This document shows, in pieces, positions 9,537 to 18,249 of a stretch of 64,000 nucleotides of DNA (position 1 is its first letter; every line of letters begins with the position of its first letter). The notes under the pieces are model-generated. The model ran no database searches, was not told the origin of the DNA, and worked only from the letters and a program-made list of their open reading frames with translations. A program made the translations under genes and the position numbers. This stretch comes from Vicinamibacterales bacterium (lineage in GTDB: Bacteria; Acidobacteriota; Vicinamibacteria; Vicinamibacterales; UBA2999). The DNA is taken from NCBI GenBank assembly GCA_041394705.1, contig JAWKHS010000018.1, positions 62,001-126,000 on the forward strand, given 5' to 3'.

Positions 9537-9548
9537 GGGAGGACGAAC

Positions 9549-9899
9549 ATGACGAAGATGATCAGCCGGCTGGCCCTGGTGGGTGCGTGCTCGATGCTCG
9601 GGCTCGGGACGGCGAGCGCGCTGCCGCTCGCCGACGTGCGCGTGCCGTTCGCGTTCACGGTCGACGGCGTGCAGCTGCCGGCTGGACGCTACGAGGTCGA
9701 GCGGTTCGGGGACGACGCGTCCACGATCGCCATCCTCAACGCGCATCGCCAGGTGGAGGCCATCCTGTTGACGTCACACGCGTCGCAGGCCACGCCCAGC
9801 GACATGGCGAGCCTGACGTTCGTGAAGGGCAAGCACGGCTACGAGCTCAAGACCGTTCGCGACGACGACGGCGAACGCTGGACCGTGCCCTCGCACTGA
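9549..9899 (+). CDS. Small secreted protein of unknown function (VPFAFTV...LPAGRYEV type)
   Basis: A 116-residue protein starting at the ATG behind GGGAGGA. Residues 1-25 are a signal peptide ending TASA. The mature part begins LPLADVRVPFAFTVDGVQLP and continues AGRYEVERFGD, then ILNAHRQVEAILLTSHASQ and LTFVKGKHGYELKTV. Small secreted proteins with a VPFxF...LPAGxYxV core recur in Acidobacteriota as far as I recall, but no function is assigned. The predicted fold is a short beta-sandwich with no catalytic residues evident. It stands alone between the NTT gene and a convergent PepSY gene. The open frame upstream to 9210 overlaps the NTT gene and lacks a signal peptide, so I reject that start. 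Confidence 0.75.
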   Translation: MTKMISRLALVGACSMLGLGTASALPLADVRVPFAFTVDGVQLPAGRYEVERFGDDASTIAILNAHRQVEAILLTSHASQATPSDMASLTFVKGKHGYELKTVRDDDGERWTVPSH

Positions 9900-9933
9900 G
9901 GCAACAGGCTGGACAGCGCGCGGGGCAGGAGCG

Positions 9934-10488
9934 CTACCAGAAGACCTTCTGCCAGCCCGTGGGATTCCGGCGCCGCATCTGGACGTAGACGAGCAGGCCG
10001 GACACGCCGAGGAAGGCGAGACCGGTGCCCCACGCCATGGCGAACACCAGGCCGCCGTCGCCGAAGGCCTCGCCGCTGTGGATGCGGTGGAGCAGCGGCT
10101 TGTCCACGTAGCCCTCGGTGCGGATGAGATCGCCCGTCCGCGCCGAGAGCACGAGCCGCCGGTCCTCGCCGCCCGTGGGCTTGCCGAGGAACACGTCCAC
10201 GGTGGGCGCGTCGCCCTTGAACTGCATCACGATCCGGTCGATCGGCGCGCCGCCGGCCTCGCGGGCGGCCGTCGCCAGCGCCCGCGCGAGCGGGTCGTGC
10301 CAGGCGGAGGCGGGGGAGGCCGTCGTGACCGGGCTGACCAGGTCGCGCGTCGCCTCGCGCAGGGCCTCTTCCTCGCCGAAGAACTCCGTCCCCGCCACCA
10401 GCACGCCCGTGACGGCCGCGAAGATCAGGAACATCCCGCCCACGAAGCCGACCCACCGGTGCCACCGCCGCCACCACGCCTGATTCAT
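9934..10488 (-). CDS. PepSY-domain membrane protein
   Basis: A 184-residue protein with an N-terminal membrane helix (about 12-35: HRWVGFVGGMFLIFAAVTGVL, quoted only in part as HRWVGFVGG), a periplasmic PepSY-like region (about 45-145, with ATRDLVSPV and VLSARTGDLIRTEGYV), and a second helix (about 152-172) ending in a basic tail. The arrangement matches the PepSY-TM (iron-regulated membrane protein) family, in shortened form. Members often accompany TonB-dependent siderophore receptors and some are thought to reduce or handle ferric chelates; no receptor is nearby. The ATG at 10488 (MNQAWWRRW) precedes the first helix directly; the longer open frame to 10632 adds an unlikely hydrophilic extension. 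Divergent from the gene at 10650. Confidence 0.78.
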   Translation of the reverse strand: MNQAWWRRWHRWVGFVGGMFLIFAAVTGVLVAGTEFFGEEEALREATRDLVSPVTTASPASAWHDPLARALATAAREAGGAPIDRIVMQFKGDAPTVDVFLGKPTGGEDRRLVLSARTGDLIRTEGYVDKPLLHRIHSGEAFGDGGLVFAMAWGTGLAFLGVSGLLVYVQMRRRNPTGWQKVFW

Positions 10489-10519
10489 GCCCGGCCACTG
10501 TACCCGCACGCCCGGGACG

Positions 10520-10534
10520 ACTACCACGGGTAGT
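10520..10534. promoter_or_regulatory. 15-bp dyad (ACTACC-N3-GGTAGT), candidate operator
   Basis: A perfect inverted repeat with 6-base arms in the 161-base divergent region between the PepSY gene (start 10488) and the repeat-protein gene (start 10650). It lies 32 bases upstream of the PepSY start codon, a position where a bound regulator could act. It is not a Fur-box-like sequence. No regulator gene adjoins it. Confidence 0.35.
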
Positions 10535-10622
10535 TGTGACGAGCCGCTCTCGGACTGGCGGCGCGCGAGCCGCTCGACAGCCGTGGGGACGGCCCGGTAA
10601 GCTGCAGCCGGCTGTAGTCGCC

Positions 10623-10638
10623 CCCTCTCCATCGAGGG
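10623..10638 (+). promoter_or_regulatory. Hairpin overlapping the ribosome site of the CnaB/Ig-like gene
   Basis: CCCTC (10623-10627), six-base loop, GAGGG (10634-10638). The right arm is the first half of the GAGGGAGGAG ribosome site that serves the GTG at 10650, so the stem would partly hide it. The stem is short and the effect is a guess. Confidence 0.3.
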
Positions 10639-10649
10639 AGGAGTGTCCG

Positions 10650-13103
10650 GTGATCATCGCAGCGCGGCATCGATGGGGGTGGGTCCCGATCGCCATCCTC
10701 GGACTGCTGCCCCGGCCTGCCGAAGCGCAGTCTGGGGGCGTATCGGGCACGGTCACGGGTCGCGGGATTCCACTGGCCGGAGTCGTAATCCGGGTCTACG
10801 ACGTATCCGAGACGCTCGTCCGGTCCTCGCCGCCAACCTCGCCGTCAGGCGGCTACGCAGTGGCCGATCTTCCGCCCGGTGTGTATACGGCCTTCGCGGA
10901 TGCCAGCGCCGCCAGCGGCGACTATGTCGACGAGCTGTATCCGGACACGCCTTGTGTCGGGTTGCCACGCACCGGAACCGGTACGTACTGCCGAGCGAAC
11001 TCGGGGGGGACCGTCGTCGTGTCTCCGGGCGTCGTCACCCCCGCCGTCGACTTCGACCTGGACACCGGCGGCACGATCGCCGGGACGGTGTCGAGTGCCT
11101 TCTGGAAGGCTTTCGAGGCGCACGTCGTGCTGCTCCTCGACACCGGCGATCCGTTCGCGACCGTCGGCGCCTCGACGTCGACCGGCGCCTCCGGGGCGTT
11201 TCGACTGGCGCGCCTTCCGGCCGGTGCGTACTACCTGTGGGCCGATGGCGGCCCCGGCGGCTTCTGGGGCGGGGCGCTCCCTGGCCTGTATTCGCTCTCC
11301 AACTCCGTCAACTGTCCGCCGTCGGCGGTGACCATTCCCACCACGGGTCCAGGCTGTTCGCTCGCACAAGCGACTCCGGTTGCCGTGACGGACCGTCTCG
11401 CGGGCCACGCGGACATCTCCCTCGACCTTGCGTCGAGCCTCCTTGGCCGGGTGTTCGGAGACGGCACGCATGGGGCGTTCACGGTGGAGGTGACGCGTGT
11501 CGGCGACCTCGTCCCGTACGCTCGGACGGTCACGTCGCCGGTGACGGGCACCTACGCGCTCCGGAACCTTCCCGACGGCCAGTACACGGTGACCGCGTCG
11601 GCTCCGTCGTATGGCAGCGTGACGGGGCCGATCGTCACGCTGCGCTCCGCGTGTCCCTGCCTGTACGGCGATCTCGACCTGCAGGCTGGTGTTCCCGGTA
11701 TCCCCGACGCCCAGCCCGCGGACCGCGTCGCGATCGCCGGTCAGTCGGTGACGCTCAGCGTGAGCCCGATCGGTGCCGGTGCGCTCTCGTACCAGTGGTA
11801 CGCCGGACGGTCCGGTGACACGAGCCAGCCGATGGCGGGCGGCACCGCCCGTGACCTGGCGATCGTGGCGGGTACTGGTCCGGCCAGCTACTGGGTCCGC
11901 GTGTCGAACGCGCTGGGCAGCGCCGATTCCCGCACCGCCGTCGTCTCGCCGGCGGCGGAGGCCACGGGCGCCATCAGCGGCACCGTGAGGAGCGCTGGGC
12001 ATCCCGTCGCCAACGCGATCGTGACGATCCTCTCCAGCGAGGAGACGGTCGTCGCGAGCGCGCCGCCCTCGAGTGCCGATGGTGCCTTTGCGGTCGCAGG
12101 CCTGCCGCCTGGCGTCTACTATGCCTACGCCGGCGCCGCGCCAGTGTCCGGACGTCCCGACGCGCCGCCGCTCGGCGCGACGTCGGACTATCCCTACGCG
12201 GACGTGCTGTACCCCGACATCGCGTGCCCGGGCGGACCGGTGGACGTGGGGACGTACTGTCGCACCAACACGGGTGGTGCGATCGCCGTCGGCGCAGGCA
12301 TCGAGACGGCGGGCGTCGACTTCGATCTGCCGATGGGCGGGTCGATTGGCGGAAGATTGTCGGTCGCGAACGACCAGTGGGACCCGACGGTGGGGGCCGT
12401 GGACCTGATCGTGGACGGCACGGGTCCGTCGAGGGCCGTGGCGACGGCGTTCGTGGGCGCCACCGGAGTCATCGTCTTCGGTCGCGTGCCGCCGGGGCAG
12501 TATCGTGTCGCGGCTCGCGCCCCGTTCAATGGCCCGATGGTGTGGAAGGACCAACCGTGCCCGCCGGAGGGCTGCCTGCAGGCCGGTGGCACGCCGATCG
12601 TCATGACCCCGGGGGCGCACGTCTCGGGCGTGTTTTTCAACCTGCAGCTGGCACCGACGACGGCCGCCATATGGCCGGCGCAGCAGTTGCTCCCCGTCGG
12701 ACAGTCGGCCTCTCTCGGCGTCGAGGTGTCGAGTGCGAGCTGGAGTTCGGCGATGCAATGGTATTCGGGGAAGAGCGGCGACACGACGTCGCCAATCGTG
12801 GGCGCCCGAGGCGCGACCCTCACGCTGCCGCCGTTCACCGCCCCGGGTGTGTACGAATATTGGGTGCGGGTGTCCACGCCCTCGGGCACCGGGGACTCGC
12901 CGACCGCCACCGTGACCGTGCACGGCGTCCTTGTCGGAGGAAGCGGAGGGTCGGTCACCTCGGGGGGCGGCGTCGCCACCCCCACCACGCCGCCGACGAC
13001 CCCGTCCGGGGCGCCTGCCGCGCGCCCGGCGCAGCCTCGGCCACCGTCGCCACCTGCCGGCGCTCCATCGGCACGGCGACGCCGTGCGTCTGGGGTATCC
13101 TGA
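10650..13103 (+). CDS. Secreted repeat protein with CnaB-like and Ig-like modules
   Basis: An 817-residue protein. I choose the GTG at 10650 because GAGGGAGGAG lies ahead of it and a signal peptide starts there (about 1-27, ending RPAEAQ). The body is duplicated: three carboxypeptidase-regulatory/CnaB-like beta modules (about 29-345) plus an Ig-like domain (about 350-435), then two such modules (about 438-665) plus a second Ig-like domain (about 672-755). Paired segments include YPDTPCVG ... GTYCRANSGG with YPDIACPG ... GTYCRTNTGG, and SYQWYAGRSGDTSQP with AMQWYSGKSGDTTSP. A Pro/Thr/Ser-rich tail (756-817) ends RRRRASGVS, with no sorting signal I recognise. Cysteines are conserved between the copies. 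It is probably a surface or extracellular adhesion or structural protein; no enzyme domain is seen. Confidence 0.8.
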   Translation: MIIAARHRWGWVPIAILGLLPRPAEAQSGGVSGTVTGRGIPLAGVVIRVYDVSETLVRSSPPTSPSGGYAVADLPPGVYTAFADASAASGDYVDELYPDTPCVGLPRTGTGTYCRANSGGTVVVSPGVVTPAVDFDLDTGGTIAGTVSSAFWKAFEAHVVLLLDTGDPFATVGASTSTGASGAFRLARLPAGAYYLWADGGPGGFWGGALPGLYSLSNSVNCPPSAVTIPTTGPGCSLAQATPVAVTDRLAGHADISLDLASSLLGRVFGDGTHGAFTVEVTRVGDLVPYARTVTSPVTGTYALRNLPDGQYTVTASAPSYGSVTGPIVTLRSACPCLYGDLDLQAGVPGIPDAQPADRVAIAGQSVTLSVSPIGAGALSYQWYAGRSGDTSQPMAGGTARDLAIVAGTGPASYWVRVSNALGSADSRTAVVSPAAEATGAISGTVRSAGHPVANAIVTILSSEETVVASAPPSSADGAFAVAGLPPGVYYAYAGAAPVSGRPDAPPLGATSDYPYADVLYPDIACPGGPVDVGTYCRTNTGGAIAVGAGIETAGVDFDLPMGGSIGGRLSVANDQWDPTVGAVDLIVDGTGPSRAVATAFVGATGVIVFGRVPPGQYRVAARAPFNGPMVWKDQPCPPEGCLQAGGTPIVMTPGAHVSGVFFNLQLAPTTAAIWPAQQLLPVGQSASLGVEVSSASWSSAMQWYSGKSGDTTSPIVGARGATLTLPPFTAPGVYEYWVRVSTPSGTGDSPTATVTVHGVLVGGSGGSVTSGGGVATPTTPPTTPSGAPAARPAQPRPPSPPAGAPSARRRRASGVS

Positions 13104-13184
13104 TCGCGTGAGATTCGTCTCGTCGCGGCGAATGCGTCCCTCGTTCAACGTCCTGGTCGCCGACCACCGTTGGAGGGATCTGTC

Positions 13185-14684
13185 ATGCGCCGCTTCTATC
13201 TCACGACCCCGATCTACTACGTCACCGCCCCGCCTCACCTAGGGCACGCCTACACCACCGTCGTCGGCGACGCGCTCGCCCGCTGGCATCGCCTGCTCGG
13301 CGATCGGGTGCACTTCCTCACCGGCACCGACGAGCACGGCCTCAAGGTCCAGCAGCACGCGGCGGCCGCCGGCCAGAGCCCGCAGGCGTTCGCCGATGCA
13401 GTCGCGCCGCAATATCAGGAGGCGTGGCGGACGCTGCACGTCAGTCACGACGACTTCATCAGAACGACCGAGCCACGCCACCGCGTGGGCGTGGAGACCC
13501 TGCTCCAGCGCTGCCGCGACGCGGGCGACATCGAGCTGGACGTCTACGCGGGCAAGTACTGCGTGGCCTGTGAGGAGTACTACACGGACGACGAGCTCGC
13601 GCCAGGCGCGCTCTGCCCCGTGCACGGGCGTCCCGTGGACGCCTTCGAGGAAGAAAACTACTTCTTCCGACTGAGCCGGTTCCGGGACCGCCTGCTCGCG
13701 TGGTACGAGGCGCATCCCGACGCGATCGTGCCGGCGTTCCGGCGGAACGAGGTGCTGGGCACCATCCGCGCCGGCCTGCGCGACTTCAGTATCAGCCGCA
13801 CGAGCCTCACCTGGGGCGTCCCACTGCCGTGGGATCCCGCGCACGTGGCCTATGTCTGGTTCGACGCGCTCACGAACTACCTCTCGGCGATCGGGTTCGG
13901 GGGCGACGACGACCGGTGCACCACGTGGTGGCCCGCGTGCCACCTGCTCGGGAAGGACATCCTGCGCCACCACTGCATCTACTGGCCCGCGATGCTCCTG
14001 AGCGCCGGGCTGCCGCTGCCGGCGCGCTGGGCCGTCGGCGGCTACCTGCTGAGCGACGGCTCGAAGATGAGCAAGACGACGGGCAACGTCGTGAGTCCGT
14101 TGGCGCTGGCCGAGGAGTTCGGCGCCGACGCCTTCCGCTACTCCCTGCTCGCCGGTACGCCGTACGGACAGGACGGCGACGTCAGCCGCGACAGCCTGCT
14201 TCGGCGCTACACCGCGGACCTGGCCAACGGCCTGGGCAACCTGGTGTCGCGCGTCACGACGCTGGTCGTGCGCCAGTGCGGCGGAATCGCGCCCGCTCCG
14301 CGCTCTGGAGGGGAGCTCGAGACGGCGGCCCGGGCGGCGGTCGCGCGGGCGTCGGCGGCGTGGGAGGCCTTCGCGCCGAGCCTCGCCCTCGAGGCGACGT
14401 GGGAACTCGTCGCCGCGGCCAACGCGCACCTCGAGCGGCATCGCCCGTGGAGGGCGCCGGCCGGCGCGGACGTGCCTGGCGTCTTGGGCGACGCGCTGGA
14501 GGCGCTGCGTCTGGTCGCGATCCTGGCGTCACCGGCGATGCCTGGGGCCGCCCAGGACATCTGGCGCCGGATTGGGCTGGACGGGCGCGTGGACGCCGAG
14601 CGCCTTCCGGCCGCCGTGGCCTGGGGCGGACATCCCGGGGGGCGGCCGGTGGCGCAGGGACCCTCGCTGTTTCCGCGCCGCTGA
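13185..14684 (+). CDS. metG: Methionyl-tRNA synthetase
   Basis: A 499-residue class I synthetase that charges tRNA-Met in the cytoplasm. The HIGH motif is HLGH at 18-21 and the KMSKS motif is KMSKT at 294-298. A single zinc knuckle is present with C126, C129, C144 and H147, almost the same numbering as the Thermus thermophilus enzyme. WFDALTNYLSAIG marks the methionine pocket region. The anticodon-binding helical domain follows (about 350-490). The C-terminal tRNA-binding (Trbp111-like) domain found in many homologues is absent, which is a normal short form. The ATG at 13185 has GGAGGG eight bases upstream; the open frame to 13170 adds only five residues from a TTG. Confidence 0.96.
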   Translation: MRRFYLTTPIYYVTAPPHLGHAYTTVVGDALARWHRLLGDRVHFLTGTDEHGLKVQQHAAAAGQSPQAFADAVAPQYQEAWRTLHVSHDDFIRTTEPRHRVGVETLLQRCRDAGDIELDVYAGKYCVACEEYYTDDELAPGALCPVHGRPVDAFEEENYFFRLSRFRDRLLAWYEAHPDAIVPAFRRNEVLGTIRAGLRDFSISRTSLTWGVPLPWDPAHVAYVWFDALTNYLSAIGFGGDDDRCTTWWPACHLLGKDILRHHCIYWPAMLLSAGLPLPARWAVGGYLLSDGSKMSKTTGNVVSPLALAEEFGADAFRYSLLAGTPYGQDGDVSRDSLLRRYTADLANGLGNLVSRVTTLVVRQCGGIAPAPRSGGELETAARAAVARASAAWEAFAPSLALEATWELVAAANAHLERHRPWRAPAGADVPGVLGDALEALRLVAILASPAMPGAAQDIWRRIGLDGRVDAERLPAAVAWGGHPGGRPVAQGPSLFPRR

Positions 14685-14699
14685 GGCGAGCGCCGCCGG

Positions 14700-15092
14700 T
14701 CAGGCCAGCTGCCACCCGGCGGCCAGCAAGAGCAGCGTCAGTGCCGCGAGGACGCCCAGATAGAGTCCGGCGGCGAGGCCGGCGCTCCGCCCGAGGGAGA
14801 GCCGCCGGCGCTCGATCCGGACGATCTCGGCGATCGGATAGCGCTGGCCACTGGTGCCGACGAGGGCGTCGGTCCGCACCTCTGCCACGATGAGCCCGGC
14901 GAGGGTCCCGTCCCTCAACTCGATGACGACGTCGTCGCCGGCCTTCACCACGCGCGCCGCAGCGCCGGGCGCCGGAGGCGGCTCGCCGGGAAGGGCCACG
15001 CGCGTCTGCACGTGGCAGGCCCCCGCGAGCGCCGCGATCAGCCAGACGGCGGCGGCCCCGGCGAAGCGACGGCGAGCACCCCTGGCGCGCAT
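14700..15092 (-). CDS. Small lipoprotein, copy 2 of a tandem paralogous pair
   Basis: A 130-residue protein with a signal peptide and lipobox (IAALAGAC, Cys at about 26), a mature region VKAGDDVVIELRDGTLAGLI followed by VAEVRTDALVGTSGQRYPIAEIVRIERRRLS, and one C-terminal membrane helix (about 103-126). It begins 4 bases after the stop of the paralogue at 15097-15534, so the two form one operon. The middle region reads as a small SH3-like beta barrel that senses or binds through a short loop; this is guesswork and no function is known to me. A topology with an outer-membrane lipid anchor and also a membrane helix is unusual. Start at ATG 15092; an upstream in-frame ATG (15122) would overlap the paralogue. 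Confidence 0.7.
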   Translation of the reverse strand: MRARGARRRFAGAAAVWLIAALAGACHVQTRVALPGEPPPAPGAAARVVKAGDDVVIELRDGTLAGLIVAEVRTDALVGTSGQRYPIAEIVRIERRRLSLGRSAGLAAGLYLGVLAALTLLLLAAGWQLA

Positions 15093-15096
15093 GGCC

Positions 15097-15534
15097 TCAC
15101 AACCCGGCGGCAAGCGAGGCATACGCCGCCGCCGTCATCACCAGGACCAGCAGGCCGAGTCCTCCGCCGACCAGGATCGCCGTACGCGCCACCGAGAGGT
15201 GGCGCTTCTCCAGCCTGACCATCGCCTCGAACGGAATGCGCTGGCCTCGCGTGGTCACGAGGGCGTCGGACCGGACCTCGGCGAGGGTGACCCGAAGGAC
15301 CGTGCCGCTCTGCAGGCGGATCCGGACGTGATCGCCCGGCTGCAGCGTGGCGGCCTCGCCGCCCACCGGGGCAGTGGCGGCTCCACCGCGCGGGGGCTGA
15401 TCGGGAATCGCCAGGCGTCGATGGGCGGCGCAGCCGTCGACGAGCAGCACCGCCAGAAGCGCCGCCAGGAGGCGCCCGGCGGCACGGATCGGTGGCCTCG
15501 CCCGCCCCCCCTGCGGAAGGACCATTCGTGGCAT
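15097..15534 (-). CDS. Small lipoprotein, copy 1 of a tandem paralogous pair
   Basis: A 145-residue paralogue of 14700-15092. It has a signal peptide with lipobox LLVDGC, then LAIPDQPPRGG, LQPGDHVRIRLQSGTVLRVTL, and AEVRSDALVTTRGQRIPFEAM, then a C-terminal helix (about 117-138). The pair matches residue for residue in the core (AEVR(T/S)DALV..(S/R)GQR.P...(I/V)R(I/L)E(R/K)R.LS). The start at 15534 has AGGGAGGGG five bases upstream. Divergent from the metalloprotease gene. Function unknown. Confidence 0.72.
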   Translation of the reverse strand: MPRMVLPQGGRARPPIRAAGRLLAALLAVLLVDGCAAHRRLAIPDQPPRGGAATAPVGGEAATLQPGDHVRIRLQSGTVLRVTLAEVRSDALVTTRGQRIPFEAMVRLEKRHLSVARTAILVGGGLGLLVLVMTAAAYASLAAGL

Positions 15535-15678
15535 GACCGCCCCTCCCTGCACCGCCCCGCCGCCTCCCGCCCTCGCCCGCTCGACGGCGACCCGGTGGGC
15601 ACTGCTACCTCGACGGTGCATCCAAAGGCCGCGCCAGCAACGGCGCCAGCCGGCCGGCCCGCCCTCGCGGCGGCCGCC

Positions 15679-15708
15679 TTGACTTGCGCAGCGCGCCCTG
15701 CCGACAAT
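15679..15708 (+). promoter_or_regulatory. Sigma-70-like promoter of the metalloprotease gene
   Basis: TTGACT (15679-15684) and GACAAT (15703-15708) are 18 bases apart. The predicted transcript begins near 15715, giving a leader of about 17 bases that contains the GGGAG ribosome site (15719-15723) for the ATG at 15732. Confidence 0.55.
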
Positions 15709-15731
15709 CGCGCGCGATGGGAGAAACCACG

Positions 15732-18206
15732 ATGCGCACAGTCGCCCTGGCGGGCATTCTGTCGGCGGCGGTCGCCACCTCGGCGCTCGCGCAGCCGGCG
15801 GCGACCCTGGCGGAGCGGACCAAGGGCCTGACGCGGATGGACGGCTACGTGCCGCTGTACTGGGACGCGGGACGCGGACGCGTGCTGGCCGAGATCCCGG
15901 TCTTCGACGCCGACGTCCTGTACTACGTCTCGACGGCCTCCGGGGCGGGCTCGGTGGAGCTGCCGTTCGATCGCGGTATCCTGTCTTCCGAGGTCGTGCA
16001 CTTCGTCCGCTCGGGCCCGCGCGTCCTCGTCGTGGCCCAGAACCTGGGCTACCGGGCGGTCGGCGGGTCCGCGGCGCAGCAGGAGAACGTGCGCGACTCG
16101 TTCGCCAGCTCGGTCCTGGCATCGCTGCCCGTGGAAGCGGACGAGAGCGGACGGGTGCTCGTGGACGCCTCGCCGCTCTTCCTGCGCGACGCGGCCGACG
16201 TCGAAGGGCGCCTGCGCAGGGCGAACCAGGGCGCCTTCCGGTTCGATGCGGCGCGGAGCGGCTTCTTCCCGGCCCGCATCAAGAGCTTCCCGCTGAACGC
16301 CGAGGTGGAGACGGTCGCCACGTTCTCGGCCGACAACCCCGGTCTCCTCGTGAACAACGTCACGCCCGACGGGCGCTTCTTCACGCTGCGCATCCACCAC
16401 TCGTTCCTCAAGGCGCCGGTGGGCTACACGCCGCGGCTGGCCGACCCGCGCATCGGCGTGAGCGCCATCTCCTTCCGCGACTACGCCAAGCCGTTCGACC
16501 AGGACACCGAGACGCGGTGGGTCACCCGCTGGCGGCTGGAGAAGAAGGATCCGGCGGCCGCGATGAGCGAGCCGATCACGCCCATCGTCTTCTACCTGGA
16601 CGCGGGCATCCCCGAGCCGACGCGCACGGCGATGCGCAACGGCGCCCTGTGGTGGAACACGGCCTTCGAGGCCGCCGGCTTCCGGAACGCCGTCCAGGTG
16701 AAGGACCCCACGCCGGACATGGATCCGATGGACATCCGCTACTCGTGGATCCTCTGGATCAACCGCGACGAGCGCGGCTTCTCGAGCGGCGGGTCGTTCC
16801 GCGATCCACGGACCGGCGAGGTGCTCGGCTCGAAGACGCACATGGACTCCCACCGCATCCGCACCGTCGGCAACTTCTTCGAGGCCTACACGCCGACGAG
16901 CGGCAACGACGACGCGGGGCTCATGTTCGGCGACGCCGAGCTCGTGGCCGCGCTCGCGGCCCAGCCCGCCGACGGCATGCCGGCCGCCGAGCGCGACATG
17001 ATCCTGGCGCGCCAAACGCTCCTCACGGCGCACGAGCTCGGACACGTCATGGGCTTCCAGCACAACTTCTCGGCCAGCCTCGACAACTTCGGCTCGGTGA
17101 TGGACTATCCGACGCCGCGGGTGAAGGTCACCAACGGCAAGCTCGACTTGAGCGACGCCTTCCCCAAGGCGATCGGCGCCTACGACCTGATGCTGGCGAA
17201 GTACGCCTATTCGGTGTTCCCGGCCGGGCGCGAGAAGGCGGGGCTCGACGGCGTCATCGCCGAGGTGCGGGCCAAGGGCCTCCACTTCGTGCCCGACACC
17301 GATCCCCGCTGGTGGTGGTACGACGACCGCGCCACGCCGCAGGAGTACCTGAAGGAGACGATCGCGGCCCGCGGCATCATGCTGCGCAGCTACGGCCCGG
17401 CCATCCTCCGTCCGGGCGAGCCCGTCGGCGCCCTGCGCGACGCGCGCCTGTGGATGACCTACCTGCACCACCGCTGGGCCATCGAGTCCGGCCTGCGCTA
17501 CGTCGGCGGGATGTTCCACTCCTACAACGTGAAGGGCGATCCGGGCCCCGCCACCGAGATCGTGCCGGCGGCCACGCAGCGCGAAGTCCTGCAGCTCCTG
17601 CTCTCCACGATCGCGCCCGCCGCGCTCGAGATGCCGGAGTCGCTCCTGGCCGAGCTGACGCCTCACCCGAACACCAATCTCGAGGACCTGTCGAACGACT
17701 ACGCCTTCGACCACCTGCGCGCCGCGCGCATCCTCGCCGCGATGGTGGTCGGCGACCTCCTGCAGCCGGACCGCGCCGCGCGTCTCGTGGCGTTCGCCGA
17801 CCGGCAGCCCAACGCCCTGACGCTGCCCGAAGTGCTCCGGATGGTCCTCGACGCCACCTGGGGGCCCCACGGCCCCGAGCCGCCGATGCAGCAGTCGCTG
17901 CGCCGGGTGACCGAGCGCGCGGCGCTCGACGCCATGATGATCCTGGGCGCCGACGCCGACACCACGCCGCAGGCGCGCGCCGTCGTGCTGCAGACGATCC
18001 GGCAGCTCGGCCAGGAGATCGCCAAGCGCAAGGACGCCGACGCGATGGGCGAGGCGCACCTGCGCCAGGCCGAGGCCGACATCACCCGCTACCTGCAGAA
18101 CCCGTCGGCCAACGCGCCGAAGTTCGTGGCGCCCGGCTGGGGCGCGCGTCCGCGGTCGCGCTATCCCCTCAACCCCGGGCCGCCCCTGGGCGGCGGCGGG
18201 AACTGA
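15732..18206 (+). CDS. Secreted zinc-dependent metalloprotease (DUF5117/DUF4953-type)
   Basis: An 824-residue exported protease. Residues 1-20 are a signal peptide (ending TSALAQ). The N-terminal part (about 25-260) matches the DUF5117-like region found ahead of this metallopeptidase type. The catalytic motif HELGHVMGFQHN begins at residue 434 and gives the extended HExxHxxGxxH zinc site of metzincin-like enzymes; a downstream SVMDYPTPR supplies the Met-turn. The C-terminal ~300 residues are mostly helical. Homologues are common in Bacteroidetes and Acidobacteriota; natural substrates are unknown. Monocistronic by appearance, with its own promoter. An in-frame ATG at 15717 is possible but would fall at the transcript's 5' end. 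Confidence 0.88.
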   Translation: MRTVALAGILSAAVATSALAQPAATLAERTKGLTRMDGYVPLYWDAGRGRVLAEIPVFDADVLYYVSTASGAGSVELPFDRGILSSEVVHFVRSGPRVLVVAQNLGYRAVGGSAAQQENVRDSFASSVLASLPVEADESGRVLVDASPLFLRDAADVEGRLRRANQGAFRFDAARSGFFPARIKSFPLNAEVETVATFSADNPGLLVNNVTPDGRFFTLRIHHSFLKAPVGYTPRLADPRIGVSAISFRDYAKPFDQDTETRWVTRWRLEKKDPAAAMSEPITPIVFYLDAGIPEPTRTAMRNGALWWNTAFEAAGFRNAVQVKDPTPDMDPMDIRYSWILWINRDERGFSSGGSFRDPRTGEVLGSKTHMDSHRIRTVGNFFEAYTPTSGNDDAGLMFGDAELVAALAAQPADGMPAAERDMILARQTLLTAHELGHVMGFQHNFSASLDNFGSVMDYPTPRVKVTNGKLDLSDAFPKAIGAYDLMLAKYAYSVFPAGREKAGLDGVIAEVRAKGLHFVPDTDPRWWWYDDRATPQEYLKETIAARGIMLRSYGPAILRPGEPVGALRDARLWMTYLHHRWAIESGLRYVGGMFHSYNVKGDPGPATEIVPAATQREVLQLLLSTIAPAALEMPESLLAELTPHPNTNLEDLSNDYAFDHLRAARILAAMVVGDLLQPDRAARLVAFADRQPNALTLPEVLRMVLDATWGPHGPEPPMQQSLRRVTERAALDAMMILGADADTTPQARAVVLQTIRQLGQEIAKRKDADAMGEAHLRQAEADITRYLQNPSANAPKFVAPGWGARPRSRYPLNPGPPLGGGGN

Positions 18207-18249
18207 TCGCCCCGGCGCGACGCGCGCTCCCGCGGCGGACGACCAGCGC

